From: Motacilla alba alba
Lineage: Eukaryota; Chordata; Aves; Passeriformes; Motacillidae
Reading direction: 5' to 3'
Assembly (NCBI RefSeq): GCF_015832195.1
Contig: NC_052018.1
Coordinates: 57,659,666 to 57,723,665 of the forward strand
DNA length: 64,000 nucleotides
Shown here in pieces: positions 51,171 through 63,919 of this stretch. Both the position numbers and the translations under genes were made by a program. The notes under the pieces were generated by a model. The model did not search any database. It had not been told where the DNA came from and saw only the letters and a list, made by a program, of their open reading frames with translations. The number at the start of each line of letters is the position of its first letter. Position 1 is the first letter of the stretch.

Positions 51171-54119
51171 CCCTGTTGCTATTCATTCCATGGACCTAAA
51201 TGGCTTCCCAAGATGTAGTTTAACTGCCTGAAGCTCTAATTCTCATGGAGCTCTTTAACAGCCTTTTAGCACTGGGAGTGGTGTACATTTCTTGAGATTG
51301 TCAAATCATATTTTGTCTTACCCATACCTTTATGAGACATAAAGATACTTGAGTAAATTCTGTAGTGTAAATAACTGTATAAATGAGGGAAGCATGAAAT
51401 TCCCCTGCACAAGTAATTTCCTTCCCTGCTTTCTTGGATATTAGTCTTCAAGGTGAGTGACATAAGCTGCTGCATCTTGCTCGAAATGAGATTAGTAGCT
51501 GGGGGGTTTTCCTTAAAACAAACTGGTAGAAAAATGCTTGCTTCTTTCTGTGGAAAGCATATGTGGAAAGCATAATGTAAACACACATCTATTTATAAGT
51601 AGGCATCATACAAATATATTAATATTTCTATAGTATCACGCTTCCTGACATTGATCTTTATCACTAAAAGTAAACAAATCATTTTTCCTTGATGATTCTT
51701 ATATGTTAATCTAGGATTGCAAACCTCTACTTCCAAAAATGCTGCTCATGGTAGATATCTTGAAGATTACAGCATCCATGGTGTTCTGATGTGATTGGGT
51801 GGAATATTTTCAAAGTGTATTTCATACTCTATGTGAAGTGTTAGTTTGGATATAGGGTTTTCCCTGCAGTCTACAGTAGCAGGCTCCCACTTGGGAACAA
51901 GTAGAGTGCAGCCTTCTTGGGGGAAGCCCCAGTATCCCAGAGGAAAAGTGTAAAACAGAGTAAAACACTACCCAATTATCAGGCACTGGGGGACCCGTGG
52001 GCCATCTTCTTCAGGCTCTGCATTTGTAGAGCATTCAAGTGTTCTTCTTAAGAGATTTCTTTTCCTTTATTGAAGCTAAAAGGTTGATAATCTTTTTTTC
52101 ATTTGGTATCCTCTTATAATCTTGCTAAGTGCGCACTCTGATGCATCAGTGAAAGTCGATCTTTGATGGAGTTCTTGCAGGGTAGAAAAAAGAGCAAAAC
52201 TGAAAAAAAAAAGCAGAACATGTATGTGGTTGAAATGAACTTTATTATCTATTTCCATGTTAATATGTGCTTGCATGGGTAAAAGAAAAATATATTTTTG
52301 TAGTTACTTCTCTGAAAAGTGGAGCAGTTCTCTTATTTCCTTAGAGAAATATGCTGAATCTTCAGCTTCTGAAATTTGAGGCTGGTAGTTACAGGTAATC
52401 TGTTTTAGCTATTAACTTTTGTACCAAATTAATTAATCAAATAGTTGAGTTTCTGTGTAAATTTTGCTGACACTTAACTTTGGAAAAAGACAAATTAAAT
52501 CTAGGCATACTATAAAGGTTATGCTAATTCAACCCAACAGAGTTTACATGACTCAAACCTCATTCCTTAATTTTATAGTTTTGTTTTGGGGTTTTTTTTT
52601 GCCTGTTTGGTAGTAAGAACAAATTGAAAGAAGTACCACATAGTTTGTGTTTTAAAATAGATCAAACTTTTCTTACATTTAGGTGTAAAAACTCAAAGCT
52701 CAAAAATAACAGGTAATTTTGAAGTTTGGTAGTTGCCTTAACGTTCACTATAGTTGTTTTTATTAAGTATCCTGGATTCCTGTTTTCCACAAATTGGGAT
52801 AGATGCTAAAATGACTGAACAGTTTTTAAAAAGTTTGGCCTTTGTTTTATAACTACAATTCATTGCAGCTTCTTCCCAAACTTTAATAGTTTTTGCTTAA
52901 ACTGTATTACAGTTGGATTTAAAAAGAAAACCTGAAGCCCTCAAACCACAAAAAATTCCCTCCCATGGAGGATCTGCTTTACATTTCATGCTGGTATTTG
53001 GTTGGTAGTACCACAGGGATGCCCAGACTTAAACTTATGTATGGAACAGCCAAAAGAGGACTTTGCTTGCTACAGGAGAGCTGGGTGACTGCCCCTGAAC
53101 TCTGCTTGTGCAAAAATCTCTTGCTCTGACACAGTGGAAGGAGAGTGGAAGGAGGCATCCACCATTTGTTGGATACACAGGAGCTGAAAGTTACAGAGAG
53201 AGATTTCTGGAAGTACAGAGACAGGAAATTATGCTTCTTTTTGAAAGGTTTGTATCTGGTCTGTTTTAAAGGTCAGGACTGAAAGGTGGAAGCAAACCCC
53301 GACCCAGTGGCATATGCATAAGGGAAGAGGAGTTCAATTGCATGTAATTATACTTTCTCCTCTGCAGAAAGTATGGTTGTCTTTTTTTCTTTCTTCTGTT
53401 CTGCTTTGTATGCCAGTGTGTGTTTTTCTGTCTCCAGTCAGAGTTCTTTAAATCTTTGAAGTGTGTAATAATAAACAATTAAGAAAAAATTGTTCTAAAC
53501 TATGTGTCAGTAAGTTTTTATGAGCATAGGTGGCCTGAGAGAGGAGTGCTGTAAGGTTACACCTGTGTAAAATTCAGATGGGCCTAGGAGTGTTCCCAGG
53601 CCTGGGAGAAGATGGTCTGTGATGGTCATGTTTGCTGGTGTGGTGTTGGGAGATGACAGCCTTTTCCACAGACAGTTTCCAGGCATGACTCAGTCTCTAG
53701 TGCAGTTCAGCCATCACTTTGAGAGATGGCTTTTATGTACCCTGTTTTGGAGACTAGGATTATTCATTACCACAGAAGTGGTATTCTGTCCCAGCTTGCT
53801 TTTGCATCCAGGAGCACTTTTTGGGCACATCTAATGCATTAATTGAAGAATGGCCTTCATTTTTCTGATGATGAAACCCTGCAATGTGACCTCAGCATTT
53901 ATTCAGCATCGGAGAATCTGCAGGTTTGCCCAGAAATCCCACGAGTGTTTTCACTGTGGGGAAGATCAAGAGTCACATTTTATTTGATGTCAGCACATCT
54001 TCTCAGTCAGCATTTCTCTGCAGATTTTTAGTTCCTTGCTTGGGTAAGTTTGCTCTACATAATTGCTGTTGTTTATTTCAAAGCGAATTTCTGGATTGGT
54101 TGTTTTGTAGAGAGAAATG

Positions 54120-54165
54120 GAAGAGTTTGGAACTGGGAAAGAGGAAACAGAAGAGTTTGGAACTG
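54120..54165. repeat. Partial tandem repeat, 30-bp period
   Basis: GAAGAGTTTGGAACTG occurs at 54120-54135 and again at 54150-54165. The spacer GGAAAGAGGAAACA is similarly purine-rich. Confidence 0.85.
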
Positions 54166-55738
54166 ACTTGGCACTTGTTAAATTGATACGCCCTGGTGGG
54201 TGAACACATAGTGGTGACCATTGGGGAAAAAGTGATAGTAGCTTGGTGGTTTCTCTGGGGATACTGTAAGGCTGTGGGAGCTGTGACAGGATGAGGAGGA
54301 GATCAAGTAACTGTCATCAAATTTAAAGGGAGCAAATACTTCTTCATCCTACTCCTCTTGCCTAAATGCAGTAAGGCTTAGAGGGCTATAGAAATTCATT
54401 TGCTGATCAGATAGAGTGGTTTCATGCTTTTTGTGGTAATATACATAGCTCTTAGTGTGTATTTGAAATACAACAGGGACTTTTTATTCTTGTAGCCCCA
54501 CTGAATAGGCTGGCATGATCTCGGAGTGAGGCAGGGCCAGGTGGTTTCCTCATTCTGCTGTGCTTCTTGCTGGGTTAAGTGGGAACCTGCTGTTGTTAGT
54601 ATGCACTCTGTGTGCCTGTGTTCCTCAGAGGACAAAATGTGGGCTAGGCAGCAAGAATGGAGGAGCTGGGGGTTTTATGTACTAAGGATGGTATTACATA
54701 ACTTGAAACAGCATTACTGGAATACCTCTGTGTTGTTTCAGTAGATCAGTGCTTAATATTTGAATGAAACATTAAGGTTTATAAATGGCTGGCTGTGTGT
54801 CTTGGCAGTGCTTTAGGTTTGTTCCCCGGTTACTACACTCAGAAGGGTGTTTTGCAGAAAGTTCACATAAGTTATTTCTTCCCTTAAAAGTGGAAGAAAA
54901 GGAACTTTCATCTGAATTCACCGGGCTTAGCTCTTCGAATTCAAAAGGCTTTGGAAACTGGCTGAAGCTCTTGGTACTGACTTGAGTAATATCCCTTTGA
55001 ATATTTACTTTAATCAAGCCTATTTAGAGATTCCCGCTCACACCCTGTCCTTATTTTTGTTGGTTTCCAGTACTAGATCAAATGACCAATGAAATATAAA
55101 GCTGTTTGCTTAAAAATGGGTTCTTCTGGAGTTGTCAGTGGTATTGCTATAGCTGGATTTTATGTTATTTTAGCACATAGTAGGTATTTCTTTGTTTCTG
55201 TGTTTGAAAGATAAGTCTAAGTTATTTATTTTATTTTCTGAGAAGGTGAACGAAGTATCAAAGCGCACAATGGCTCAGACTCCATGCAGTTGTCGAGAAT
55301 TACTTATAAACAACTGATTGATCAAACCATGTCTCTTAGGCTGATGTAGAAAGGAGAAAAATATTCATCTGAAGGAAATCTCTTTTCCAACTATAATACT
55401 CTTAAGTCATGTTTTTTTTTTCCCCATGTGTTTTTTTCTGAATGGAAGTCGTATTTTGATCAGGGGCCAGTGAAGGTTTGCATTCGGTGATTCAATGTTT
55501 ACTAAGAAATTTGGCTCTTCTGGGAAAGAATAGTGGAAATAAGAAGCTTTATGTATTTATATAGAAGGAGTTTCCGTGTCTAAAGAATACAGCAGTTTAA
55601 CCCAAAAGAAATGTTCATTCAACAGCTTGTCACCTGCTTCTGTCAAAATGGTCATTCAAATTTCTTTGGAAATTCTGGCAGGTTAAAGATTGTTACCATG
55701 AGTACTTTCCCTTTCACCAGTTTTAGTCTCCTAGACTC

Positions 55739-55761
55739 TGTACTTGTGCTGATCAAGTACA
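55739..55761. repeat. 8-bp stem hairpin
   Basis: TGTACTTG and CAAGTACA are exact inverted arms across a 7-base loop, followed by a partial second copy (AAGTGCTGA). Confidence 0.65.
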
Positions 55762-56261
55762 AGTGCTGAAATAATTTCCTTTCCGTTTCTAGTCCTATTT
55801 CATCTAATATTCCTTATATTTTATAATGAATATATTTAATGACTATGTAATGCATGTGCTCTGTCAGACATTAAGCATGAATGTAATTTGAAACTGTAGT
55901 TTCTCTGTGCTCTGCAGATGCAATTCAGTGCCACAAAAGCCAATTTGACTATGCCTGCAGTTACAGAACTCTGAATTGAGGATATGCTTTTCAAAGCTAG
56001 TGTACTGCAAGGGGGCTCTGGCTTCTCCATCCCAACTAGTTACAGTGCTCTGCAGACGACTGCAGACTTTGGCTCTAGAAAGCATGTTGTTTGCAAGCCA
56101 TGCTTCAACAGTTGCACTCTGGAGTGGCTTGATAAATAGTGGAGTGTTTTTACAGGAAATGTCCCAATCTGAGTTATGAGGCCATTCATTTGGGTAAATT
56201 GCAAGGGAATGTACTCAATGCTGTTAGCTAGTCTGTTATTAATTTCCTCTTTTTTAACATG

Positions 56262-56315
56262 TGTGCACAGTGTGTATATAAATATATATACATATATACA
56301 CATAGATGTATGTAT
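56262..56315. repeat. TA/CA-rich simple repeat
   Basis: Alternating GTGTATATAAATATATATAC and CATATATACACATAG segments. It is simple sequence only. Confidence 0.8.
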
Positions 56316-57857
56316 TCCCAAAGTAGGGAGAAGGAAAAACTGGAGGAATGTGAAAGGGTCCTACAGTAGGCTGCCTGAGCCAGGGCTGGGGGGCTGCCAG
56401 GTTCAGCAGTGTTCGGAGCCTGGAATATGTCAGGGCTCAGAAAGCTTTAACTGTTGACTCTTTTATGTGATTTGCTGTGTTGTTTCCTAATGTTGCATAC
56501 TCTGTGATGAAAACAAAACCCCAAAATTTTCATTAATGATACTTCACTGCAGTTAAAAAGTTAGATGAACTTTTTGTGATGGCTGTGGGTAAAAAGCCCG
56601 CAACAAACGTGTTTCAGAGGGCATGCCTAAGTAGTTATGCATGGCTGTACTTTGGCTAGCCACTCAAATGACAATTTCTGGAAAAGCCAACTGAGTATTA
56701 CTTGTCTAATAATTATAAAGTCGACGTCTAAACCTCTCATTTCAGCAGTAATGCCATACTCAGGCAATTGCAGTTGGAGGAAACACACAAATAGGCTTCG
56801 TAGGAGCCTGTTCTCCTCATGGTGCATCTGTGTCTCAGTCTTTCCTTATAAATGTAGCGGTGTCTCTGTGTGTCATGGAGACAAAACTAATGAAGGATCC
56901 ACATATAAACCAGTAATTATCCATTATTCTGGTTTTAAGTAGGCTTCCCCACCATGAACATTCCCCTTGTCAGCAATGCCAAACCAAACATTTCTTTGTA
57001 TCTAGACCCTCCCCCCCCAGCTTTAACTCTCCAGAAGAATTTGCACTTGAAGGGGAAAATATCATTCTCTCTTCTTTATGTGGAATAAACATTGTTTAGG
57101 AAAATTTTTAAGAAAGTAAATTGACTTTCTCGACAGTGCTGACATTTTTGTCTTTCATCAGTATGACCTTATTCTGCAAGTTCTATGGTTTTCTTTTACA
57201 ATGAGGTCTGAAGTTGTTTCTTTCAAAATTTGCAGTGAATCCAAACATATTACAAGTATTTTACAGAAGAGGTGTAGCAACCTAATTGGAGTTGATGCAT
57301 ACTAATTTCTCTGCTGTTAGCCAAATTGGAAGAAAAACAGCAGTGCTTTTAAAAAACATGTGCATGAGAGAATAAATTTGTGATTTTAATTTGGTGCAGA
57401 GCAGCATTTTGTGGTTTGCTGTTTTTTGGTTTGTTTTATTTTGGGGGGTGGAGAGGAGCTTTCAGAAACATTTAAGTGCAGAGAAGAAATATCCCTGAAA
57501 CAGCTGAGTTTGTATAGCCCTTTTCTCTATTTATACCCCTGAAAAGTATTGGGCTGTTCTGTACTCTTGGACTATTTGCTTTTGGATGCACCTTATCTCT
57601 GTCAAGTCGTCAGGGTTTACATTGCATGCTGGTTATGTGAGTTGAGGAAGATGTCATTCCCTATCTCAGTGCCTTGACTTTGGCCCTACACTGAGTTAAA
57701 ACACATACAAATTTCATTCTTCCCATAGATAATAGCTTTGTACTGACCTTGACTAAAAGGAATTTCTCTGTAAGAGGGCTATGAAGTTTTAATTTAAAAT
57801 TAAACAACCCCCAGAAAAACCTTCATTATTATCACAGTCCTGTGATTTCAAGAGAAG

Positions 57858-57978
57858 CTACCCTGCGTAATAGATGTAGCCTGACGTCCTGACTAAGTGG
57901 ATGGCAAGGTTGTTTCCTTTCTTCTGATGAGTAAGTGTGACAGAGTTAATGAACTTCAGTTTGGTGTCAAGAAACTTC
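57858..57978 (-). other. Candidate terminal exon block, minus strand
   Basis: On the minus strand the strong acceptor TTTTTCATTTCTGTTTCAG is followed by an open block. After one leftover base it reads KFLDTKLKFINSVTLTHQKK and continues to a TAG at 57858-57860, 40 codons in all. No donor is needed if this is a last exon. I do not recognise the sequence. It lies 190 bases downstream (minus strand) of the block at 58169-58423, so the two could be alternative last exons or parts of one decayed gene. Confidence 0.2.
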
Positions 57979-58168
57979 CTGAAACAGAAATGAAAAATAC
58001 AAAAAGGAAGTGTCAGAGGGTGAAACATCTGCAGACACAGTAAGATTGTTTCTATCATTGTTGGATGCAGTTCTTCAGATGTATTGGGATTCATTGGTAT
58101 GTTAGCCATCACTGTAATATTTATCCAGCACATAGGACTGGATTCAAGTTAATCTAAGGCTTTGCATA

Positions 58169-58423
58169 TTATAGTTTATTTTCATTGTTACTTGACTTGT
58201 TTGCTGTAATTGGGTTCCTAGGGCTCCAGCAACAGCTTTGCTTCTTCGCAGCCTGTTTTGATTTTATGTCTTCCATGAAATGATGCACTTGTCCATCAGT
58301 GGTCTTTTTCAAGATGATGTTTAGTGATACTCCAAGCATAGGCATCACATAGAAAGAGAAGTATCTTTTTAGGTGCTGCACAACCTCTCCAATAGAAAAT
58401 ACAATTTGGAGGAGGCTTACAGC
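58169..58423 (-). other. Candidate terminal coding exon, minus strand, unassigned
   Basis: The acceptor ACCTGCTTTTTCAG on the minus strand is followed by 84 open codons plus a stop. The product starts AVSLLQIVFSIGEVV, has a hydrophobic stretch (about residues 20-40, ending SLNIIL) and a basic, Ser/Asn-rich C terminus with a CCW motif. An AATAAA lies at 58180-58175, just before the TAA. The mix of a possible membrane segment and a charged tail looks protein-like, but I cannot name a family. If real, its upstream exons lie at higher coordinates; I saw none clearly. Confidence 0.22.
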
Positions 58424-58471
58424 CTGAAAAAGCAGGTACCAGGGGCTCTTTACTATATATGCCAGATGCAA

Positions 58472-59034
58472 GTCTGGAGGATTTTTTGTTTGTTTGTTTT
58501 GCTTGTTTTTTTCTTATATAAAAGAGAAATGGGAATAAAAGCTGAATATTAGGATGCTAGCTGGGTTATTGCTCATTTGCTTGTTTTTTTAATATCTGTG
58601 TGAGTGGAGTGGGACAGCAGCAGCAGTCCTTTTCTTTAACCCGAAATCTTAAAACTGTAGTTGCTGAGCACTGGAGGCTTGAATATAAAAAAGACTAAAG
58701 AGGGACAGAATGTGAAAAATACTAAAGAAGGACTCTTTTCGTGTGTGCATCTCTCTGATTGTTTATTAGCCCAATCAGCATCTCTTCTAATTGTAGCAAA
58801 GTTCAGAGCTTTGAAAGGAATTTGAGTAATTCTGTGATAAACAATGCTGAAATTCTTTCCTCTTCAGTTTCCTTTTCTTAACCATGTGCACTATAAAGCA
58901 ATCTCTGCTACTGAAGAAGTTTGACAGGTTCACATCCAGCTGTGGAATGCTTTGGAATTTTTTTTTCTTAATTTATTAAGCCAAAACTTTTGGCCTGGTA
59001 GTGAGGTTTAAGCTCTGCAGCTCCCTAGAGTGAA
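58472..59034. other. Non-coding stretch between exon-like blocks and CR1
   Basis: Contains a (TTTG)n-like tract near 58483-58511 and otherwise AT-rich DNA. I see no gene. Confidence 0.5.
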
Positions 59035-59480
59035 ATCCTAGAATGGCTTTGGTTGGAAGAGATCTTAAAGATCATCTAGTTCCAACCTCCCTGCCATGAT
59101 CAGAGACACCTTCCACAAGACCAGGCTGCTCAGAGCTCCATCTAACCTGGCTTTAACACTTCCAGGGATGGGACATTCACCACTTTTCAGGGCAACTCCT
59201 TCCAGTGCCTCACCACCCACAGTAATAAATTCATCTAAACCTATTTCCTTTCAGTTTGAAGCCATTCTCTCTTGTCCTGTCACTACATGCTCTTGTAAAA
59301 AAGCCCCTCTCCAGCTTTCTCATAGGCCTACTTCACATACTGGAAAGCCACAATCAGGTCACTCTGAAGCCTTCTCTTCTCCAGGCTGGAAAACCCTAAT
59401 TGTTTCAGCCTTTCTTCCTAGGAGAGGTATTCCATCCCTCTAATCAACTTGATGGCCCTCATCTGGACTTTCTTCAACAA
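59035..59480 (-). mobile_element. CR1 LINE fragment, 3' end, minus strand
   Basis: The longest CR1 copy here, inserted opposite to the other two. On the plus strand it starts at the element's 3' end (TCCTAGAATGGCTTTGGTTG), followed by AAAGATCATCTAGTTCCAAC, CTCCCTGCCATGATCAGAGA, CCAGGGATGGGACATTCACC, TTCCAGTGCCTCACCACCCA, CTTCTCTTCTCCAGGCTGGA and finally GATGGCCCTCATCTGGACTT. These are the reverse complements of standard CR1 3' landmarks. It belongs to a different CR1 subfamily from the copies at 3.1 and 29.3 kb, whose endings read differently. Frames inside it are not genes. Confidence 0.95.
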
Positions 59481-60849
59481 AATACAAGACCTAATGCATT
59501 TGTAGTTGTATTTCTCTTGAGAAAGATGCAAGAAGAGGGGATGCTAGTGACCAGTCAAAATACCTAATGTAGATTTGGAAAAAAAAAAACAACTTTAAAC
59601 TTTATTTTCCCCCACAAAGTCTGAGCAGTTACCTGGAGTGTATAGCTGGAAGGGTGAGTGGTGAGCAAGGCAGAAGTGCAGCTGTGACCCCCAACATCCA
59701 GAGGTTGTATTTAGGGTGACATGGTAAAAGGGCTGTGTAAATTCTGAGAGTGACAGAGAATTTGTTGAGGGGAAAGCCAGGTATTCTTTTCTGGCAACTG
59801 TCAGGGTTCTGGCCATGGATTTGGCTGCTATCACAATGTGAGGACTCGTACCCTAAAATCCTGTAGTCTCTCTTTAGTGCTGTAACTGGTGTTTGTGCGT
59901 AGTACATGCTTTTTGTGCTATTTCTGCACTTGGTGTATGCATTACTGGAGACTCACAAATTAATAGTGCTCGAAATAAGCTTTTGTAATAAAGAAAATGT
60001 TGAACTGTGAGCTCTTGTCTATGTTGAAGCATTTAGTTTATTTTTAAATAGGCTTGTTTCAAATTCAGTTTTCTTTGTGTGGCCCTAATTAGCACTTAAC
60101 AGTAGAAGTACTATTATCTAAAAAAATGAAATCAGGAGACAATGTAAGAAAAGCTCAGTTAAAAGATGTTATTTCTCTCCTTCTAAGAGTCAGTAAAGAA
60201 AACTTTGCTGTTGGTTGGTTTTTGCAGAGTAACTGTATGCAATGCATTGCATGGGGCTCTTAATTTGCTCAGAAAATGCTTTGCTTAGAATACATTGTGT
60301 GCTTCACTATATGGTTGTTGAGTAGCAGATTTCTTTGAGTAGATGACAACAGTATTTTGTGATAACGATAGCTGTTCTTGGCAGCTGTGACTTGCTACTG
60401 CTGTACTCTCAGTGGTCTGTGCTGGGACTTGCCTCTAAGTCCCTAAATATCTTGGGACTGACCTGCTTATCCTGCTTTTCCTTGGTTTTCATCAGTGTAT
60501 GTCAGGCATGTCCTGTGCTGAGCCACTTTACCTAAGTCTGTCTGTTTTCTCAAGCTTAGATTCAAAAGAAAGTGTCTGAAGTGACAGACTTTCTGTATGT
60601 AAGTGAAACATGATCTTTTGATGGATTTTTTTTTCCCTTTGTTCATCATCAATCCCCTTTGTGGGGATTTTTTAACTTTAATGAAGAGCTGGAAGAGCTG
60701 CTGAGATTACTTGCACTGTACAAAGTCATGAGAGAAGCAAAATGTGTACATAATTTGAAAAATGCCCGGTGCTTTACAAAATAATTCTGTTCATTCTGGT
60801 TATAGGGAGTTTTGAAATAAGCAAAAGGTGATGTAGCAGCTTAGCGTCA
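59481..60849. other. Non-coding stretch, no gene seen
   Basis: AT-rich DNA with no recognised exon, RNA gene or transposon. It leads into the CpG-rich patch at about 60850. Confidence 0.5.
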
Positions 60850-61165
60850 GGCTACCCACCCCCAAATCCAGGCTCGAGTGATAGGCACGACAACTCAGAA
60901 TGATTTTTATCCCTCGCCCGACACGCTGACCAGGAGGGAGAGACAGGTTGTGCTGCACGCACTGCTGTTTTGTCTCCCCGCGGAGCAGCAGCGAGTGGCA
61001 CCGGGCGGACAGCGGCGAGTGCCACCTGCGGGAGCTCTGCTGGAAGCGGTGCCCTGCGCTCCCAGCGTCCCGGCAGGGCGCTGCCTGCGGCGGATTTCTG
61101 TCAGCGTCCTGCGGCGCAGCGTGATTCCTTGTCGTCTTGGGCGAAGCTGCGCGTACAATAGAGAA
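60850..61165. promoter_or_regulatory. Small CpG-rich patch, possible second promoter or exon
   Basis: About 300 bases of GC-rich, CpG-rich DNA (for example GTCTCCCCGCGGAGCAGCAG and CTGCGGCGCAGCGTGATTCC) inside AT-rich flanks. Several frames on both strands are open across it, up to 187 codons on minus and 116 on plus, as expected when stop codons are scarce. No strong donor on either strand is evident. It may be an internal promoter, a CpG-rich enhancer or an unrecognised exon. Confidence 0.4.
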
Positions 61166-62853
61166 CGAAAAGCTATTTTCAAAAATACTCGTCAGTGGTT
61201 GATTTTTTACGGAAAGAGAAATGGTTAATCGTACTAAGGAATTTCCTGCAAACTGCGCTGAGATGACTTGAGTTTGAAAGACGGTGCTTCTGCTGAGCTG
61301 AGAAACTGCAGTGATCAGCACAGAGTTAATACATGCATGCAGGAAATCCATGCATTTCACCAATTAAAGCGGATGTCTTTCTGCTTAGGCTTTGAGCATA
61401 TGCTTCACAAGGGTATTTGGGGAGTGTCAGTCAAGGTTTTGATCCCTCTTCCTCCTCCCACAAGACCCTGTGGGGAGTTTTCCTCTTTGTTTCTTTTGGC
61501 ATAGAAGCAGCATATGCTGTTTTAAGTAAGGAGCCTTGCAATGTGGTTGGACACAGACCAAAAGTTGAGTATGGCTGATCTTTTCTAGAAGTTCTGTACA
61601 AAGTTTGAAGGAGAAAATATTGTGTCGCATGCCCTTCTAGACCTCATATCCGGCGTTACTTTGTAAAAAACACACCGTCATGCCTTGCAGACTGAAACAT
61701 GGTGATTAGCTGCTGAACTTGATCTTTTAGTGGGTTTGGAAAACCACGACCAAAACCTTGGAATAGCACTGGGAATGGATTCAAAAGTGTTGGAGAGACG
61801 GGAGAAGGAAGAAGACATATGCGTAGCAGTTAAACCACAGAGGAGCCAGACAGCTCATTCCTTACATTAGAACATTTATGATGTTTTTCACATTCAAACA
61901 CTGTGAATTACAGTAAACCAGAATGAAAGTGACAAGGGGATTCTGTGATTTGGTCTTCGCCTGCTGGCAAAAAGTTAAGTATTTTGGATTGGAGCCACAG
62001 TATGGATGATTAGCTCCAGAAACTAGGCAGAGGATGCTGCAGATTAAATAAGCTTCGAAGAAGGGGGAGGAGAGTGATGTTACTGTGACTTTCGTCAATG
62101 GGCAAGTGTGTAAAGGGGGTTTTGCTCCTTCTTGCCAATAGAGATCAGGGGATCTTGTTTGGACTAGCTCATCTCTTGCTGCATTTGTCTTAAGTGTCAC
62201 AATTACTGCCTTTCTGTGGAAAAGAAAGTGAAAGGATGGCATGGTTTGGGAATATCAGCAAAATCTGTAGCATCTTACCAAAAAACCCCACAAAATACAA
62301 ACCCCAGAAAAACCCCTCAAAGTTGGAACATTTTGGTATGTGTTGATGTACAGGGGTGAAAAGACTGGAAGATTTTTGTGGGACATTGTTGTAGAAGGGA
62401 AGCTGTAACTCACACCCACATGCAGAGTGCTGCTGGAAGGGAATGAAAGGAGCCATTAGAATTCTATGCAATTTTTGAAGGAATAACAATGAACTTGAAA
62501 TAATATTTGAATCTTAAACTGGTACTGCCATATTACTTAGGAAGGCTGAGGGGTGGTGGTGAATAGGAGCAGAAATGAGGGCTTGGTTCATGTCCTCATG
62601 ACTGCTATCCCTTAGGTCAATGTTATTTAGGGGTTCTTTCAGTGTCACTTTTTGGCTCATGTGAAAGAACTGTGTTAGTGTTAGCATATAAACTTGTTTT
62701 ATGGTTTATGTGACCTGGGATCAAAGCTATTCTCGTGGGGTTCAGAGCAGCAATGCATCTGCTCCAGAAGGGATTTTGTAGGCAAACAAATGGCAAAAAC
62801 TAGATCAGAGACAGATGTCCTTATTCTGTAACAAAGACAATATGCAGTGTTTA

Positions 62854-62879
62854 ACACTCAGACGTCAGAGTCTGAGTGT
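62854..62879. repeat. Perfect 10-bp stem hairpin
   Basis: ACACTCAGAC pairs exactly with GTCTGAGTGT across the 6-base loop GTCAGA. The centre contains GACGTCA, close to a CREB/ATF half-palindrome. Confidence 0.75.
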
Positions 62880-63847
62880 GTTGATGTGAGTATGAATTTT
62901 ACCATAGCCATGCTTTGAGTTTGGAATTCATCCTGAAACCTGAGAATGTGAGTGCTGGTTTTGGGGTTTGAGGAGTTGGTTTTTGTTCTATGAGTTTTAT
63001 TGCATTCAGAAATGCAATATCCAGTACCATTCATCCAAGAAGGGTGGCTGGCTGTGCAGGCTGTCTCTGAGCATCTAATTGTCCTTATTTGTTTGCAAAA
63101 TATTTCATGTCAAAAAACCTACTAATATCTATTTTATTTCTACCCTTCTTGCACCTTTTTTTTTTATTGCTGCAGAAAGAACTTATCTAGATACTGTTTA
63201 AAAATAAACCAACAGATAGTTTTTCTGTTAACAGCACAGTATGTAATGCAGAATTTCAGAACTTCAGTTGTTTTATATATATGTTTTTGTATTGATGTGT
63301 GTATAAAGCACTGACTGTTTAATCTGTAAAAGGCTGCATTTAAAATTGTAATAAGGTATTGTAAGGGAACATGTATTCTGATTGTGAAAAGTTACCACAG
63401 CAGAATCTTATATTAATGTTGATCGTGCCTGTGGAATCTGGGGGAGAAGTGCAGTGTCTGTCATTGAAAAGTGACTGTATTTGACAAGTTTTTGAAAGAA
63501 TCCAACCAGCTTTCTTGAATATGAAAACTTCCAGCTATTTGGAACAGATGTAGACTAAGGACCAAGGGTTTGACACAAAGGAGAGTCAGGTTAGGTTTTG
63601 GTTAGTGATGATCATTGTTCAACATAAATACATAGCTGAGCTCCATAGTTACATCTGCAAACAGTCCTGTTACAAACAATGGTCTCTTTCAAGTGCCTGG
63701 ATGCTTTTTTGAGAATATAGAAATAAATTTTTCAAAGAATGAAAGTGGAACAGAAGTCTTCTGTCCAATGGAAATTTGTCCGTGAAACTTTAAAAGTGAA
63801 AATTGTGATGAATAGTGATTTTGAATAGTTGGAGACCCTTACTGATG

Positions 63848-63919
63848 GGTGTTTTGGGGTTGTTTTTTTTGTTGTTTGTTTGTTTTGGTTTTGGGGGTTT
63901 TTTTGAGGTTTTTTTGCAA
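63848..63919. repeat. G/T-rich low-complexity tract
   Basis: Runs of T mixed with GTTTG and GGGG (for example TTGTTTGTTTGTTTTGG). It has no coding potential. Confidence 0.8.

Larger units (their letters stand above)
43023..57857. other. Putative intronic stretch
   Basis: AT-rich DNA without a recognised gene or transposon. It contains the weak exon candidate at 46483-46531, an unassigned 221-codon minus-strand frame at 50505-51170 and several short simple repeats listed separately. Confidence 0.5.

Noticed and set aside
59096..59443. 115-codon plus-strand frame
   Set aside because: It lies entirely within the minus-strand CR1 3' end.
60800..61363. 187-codon minus-strand frame and 116-codon plus-strand frame
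   Set aside because: Both are open because they cross the CpG-rich patch, and opposite strands are open over the same bases. No recognisable protein.
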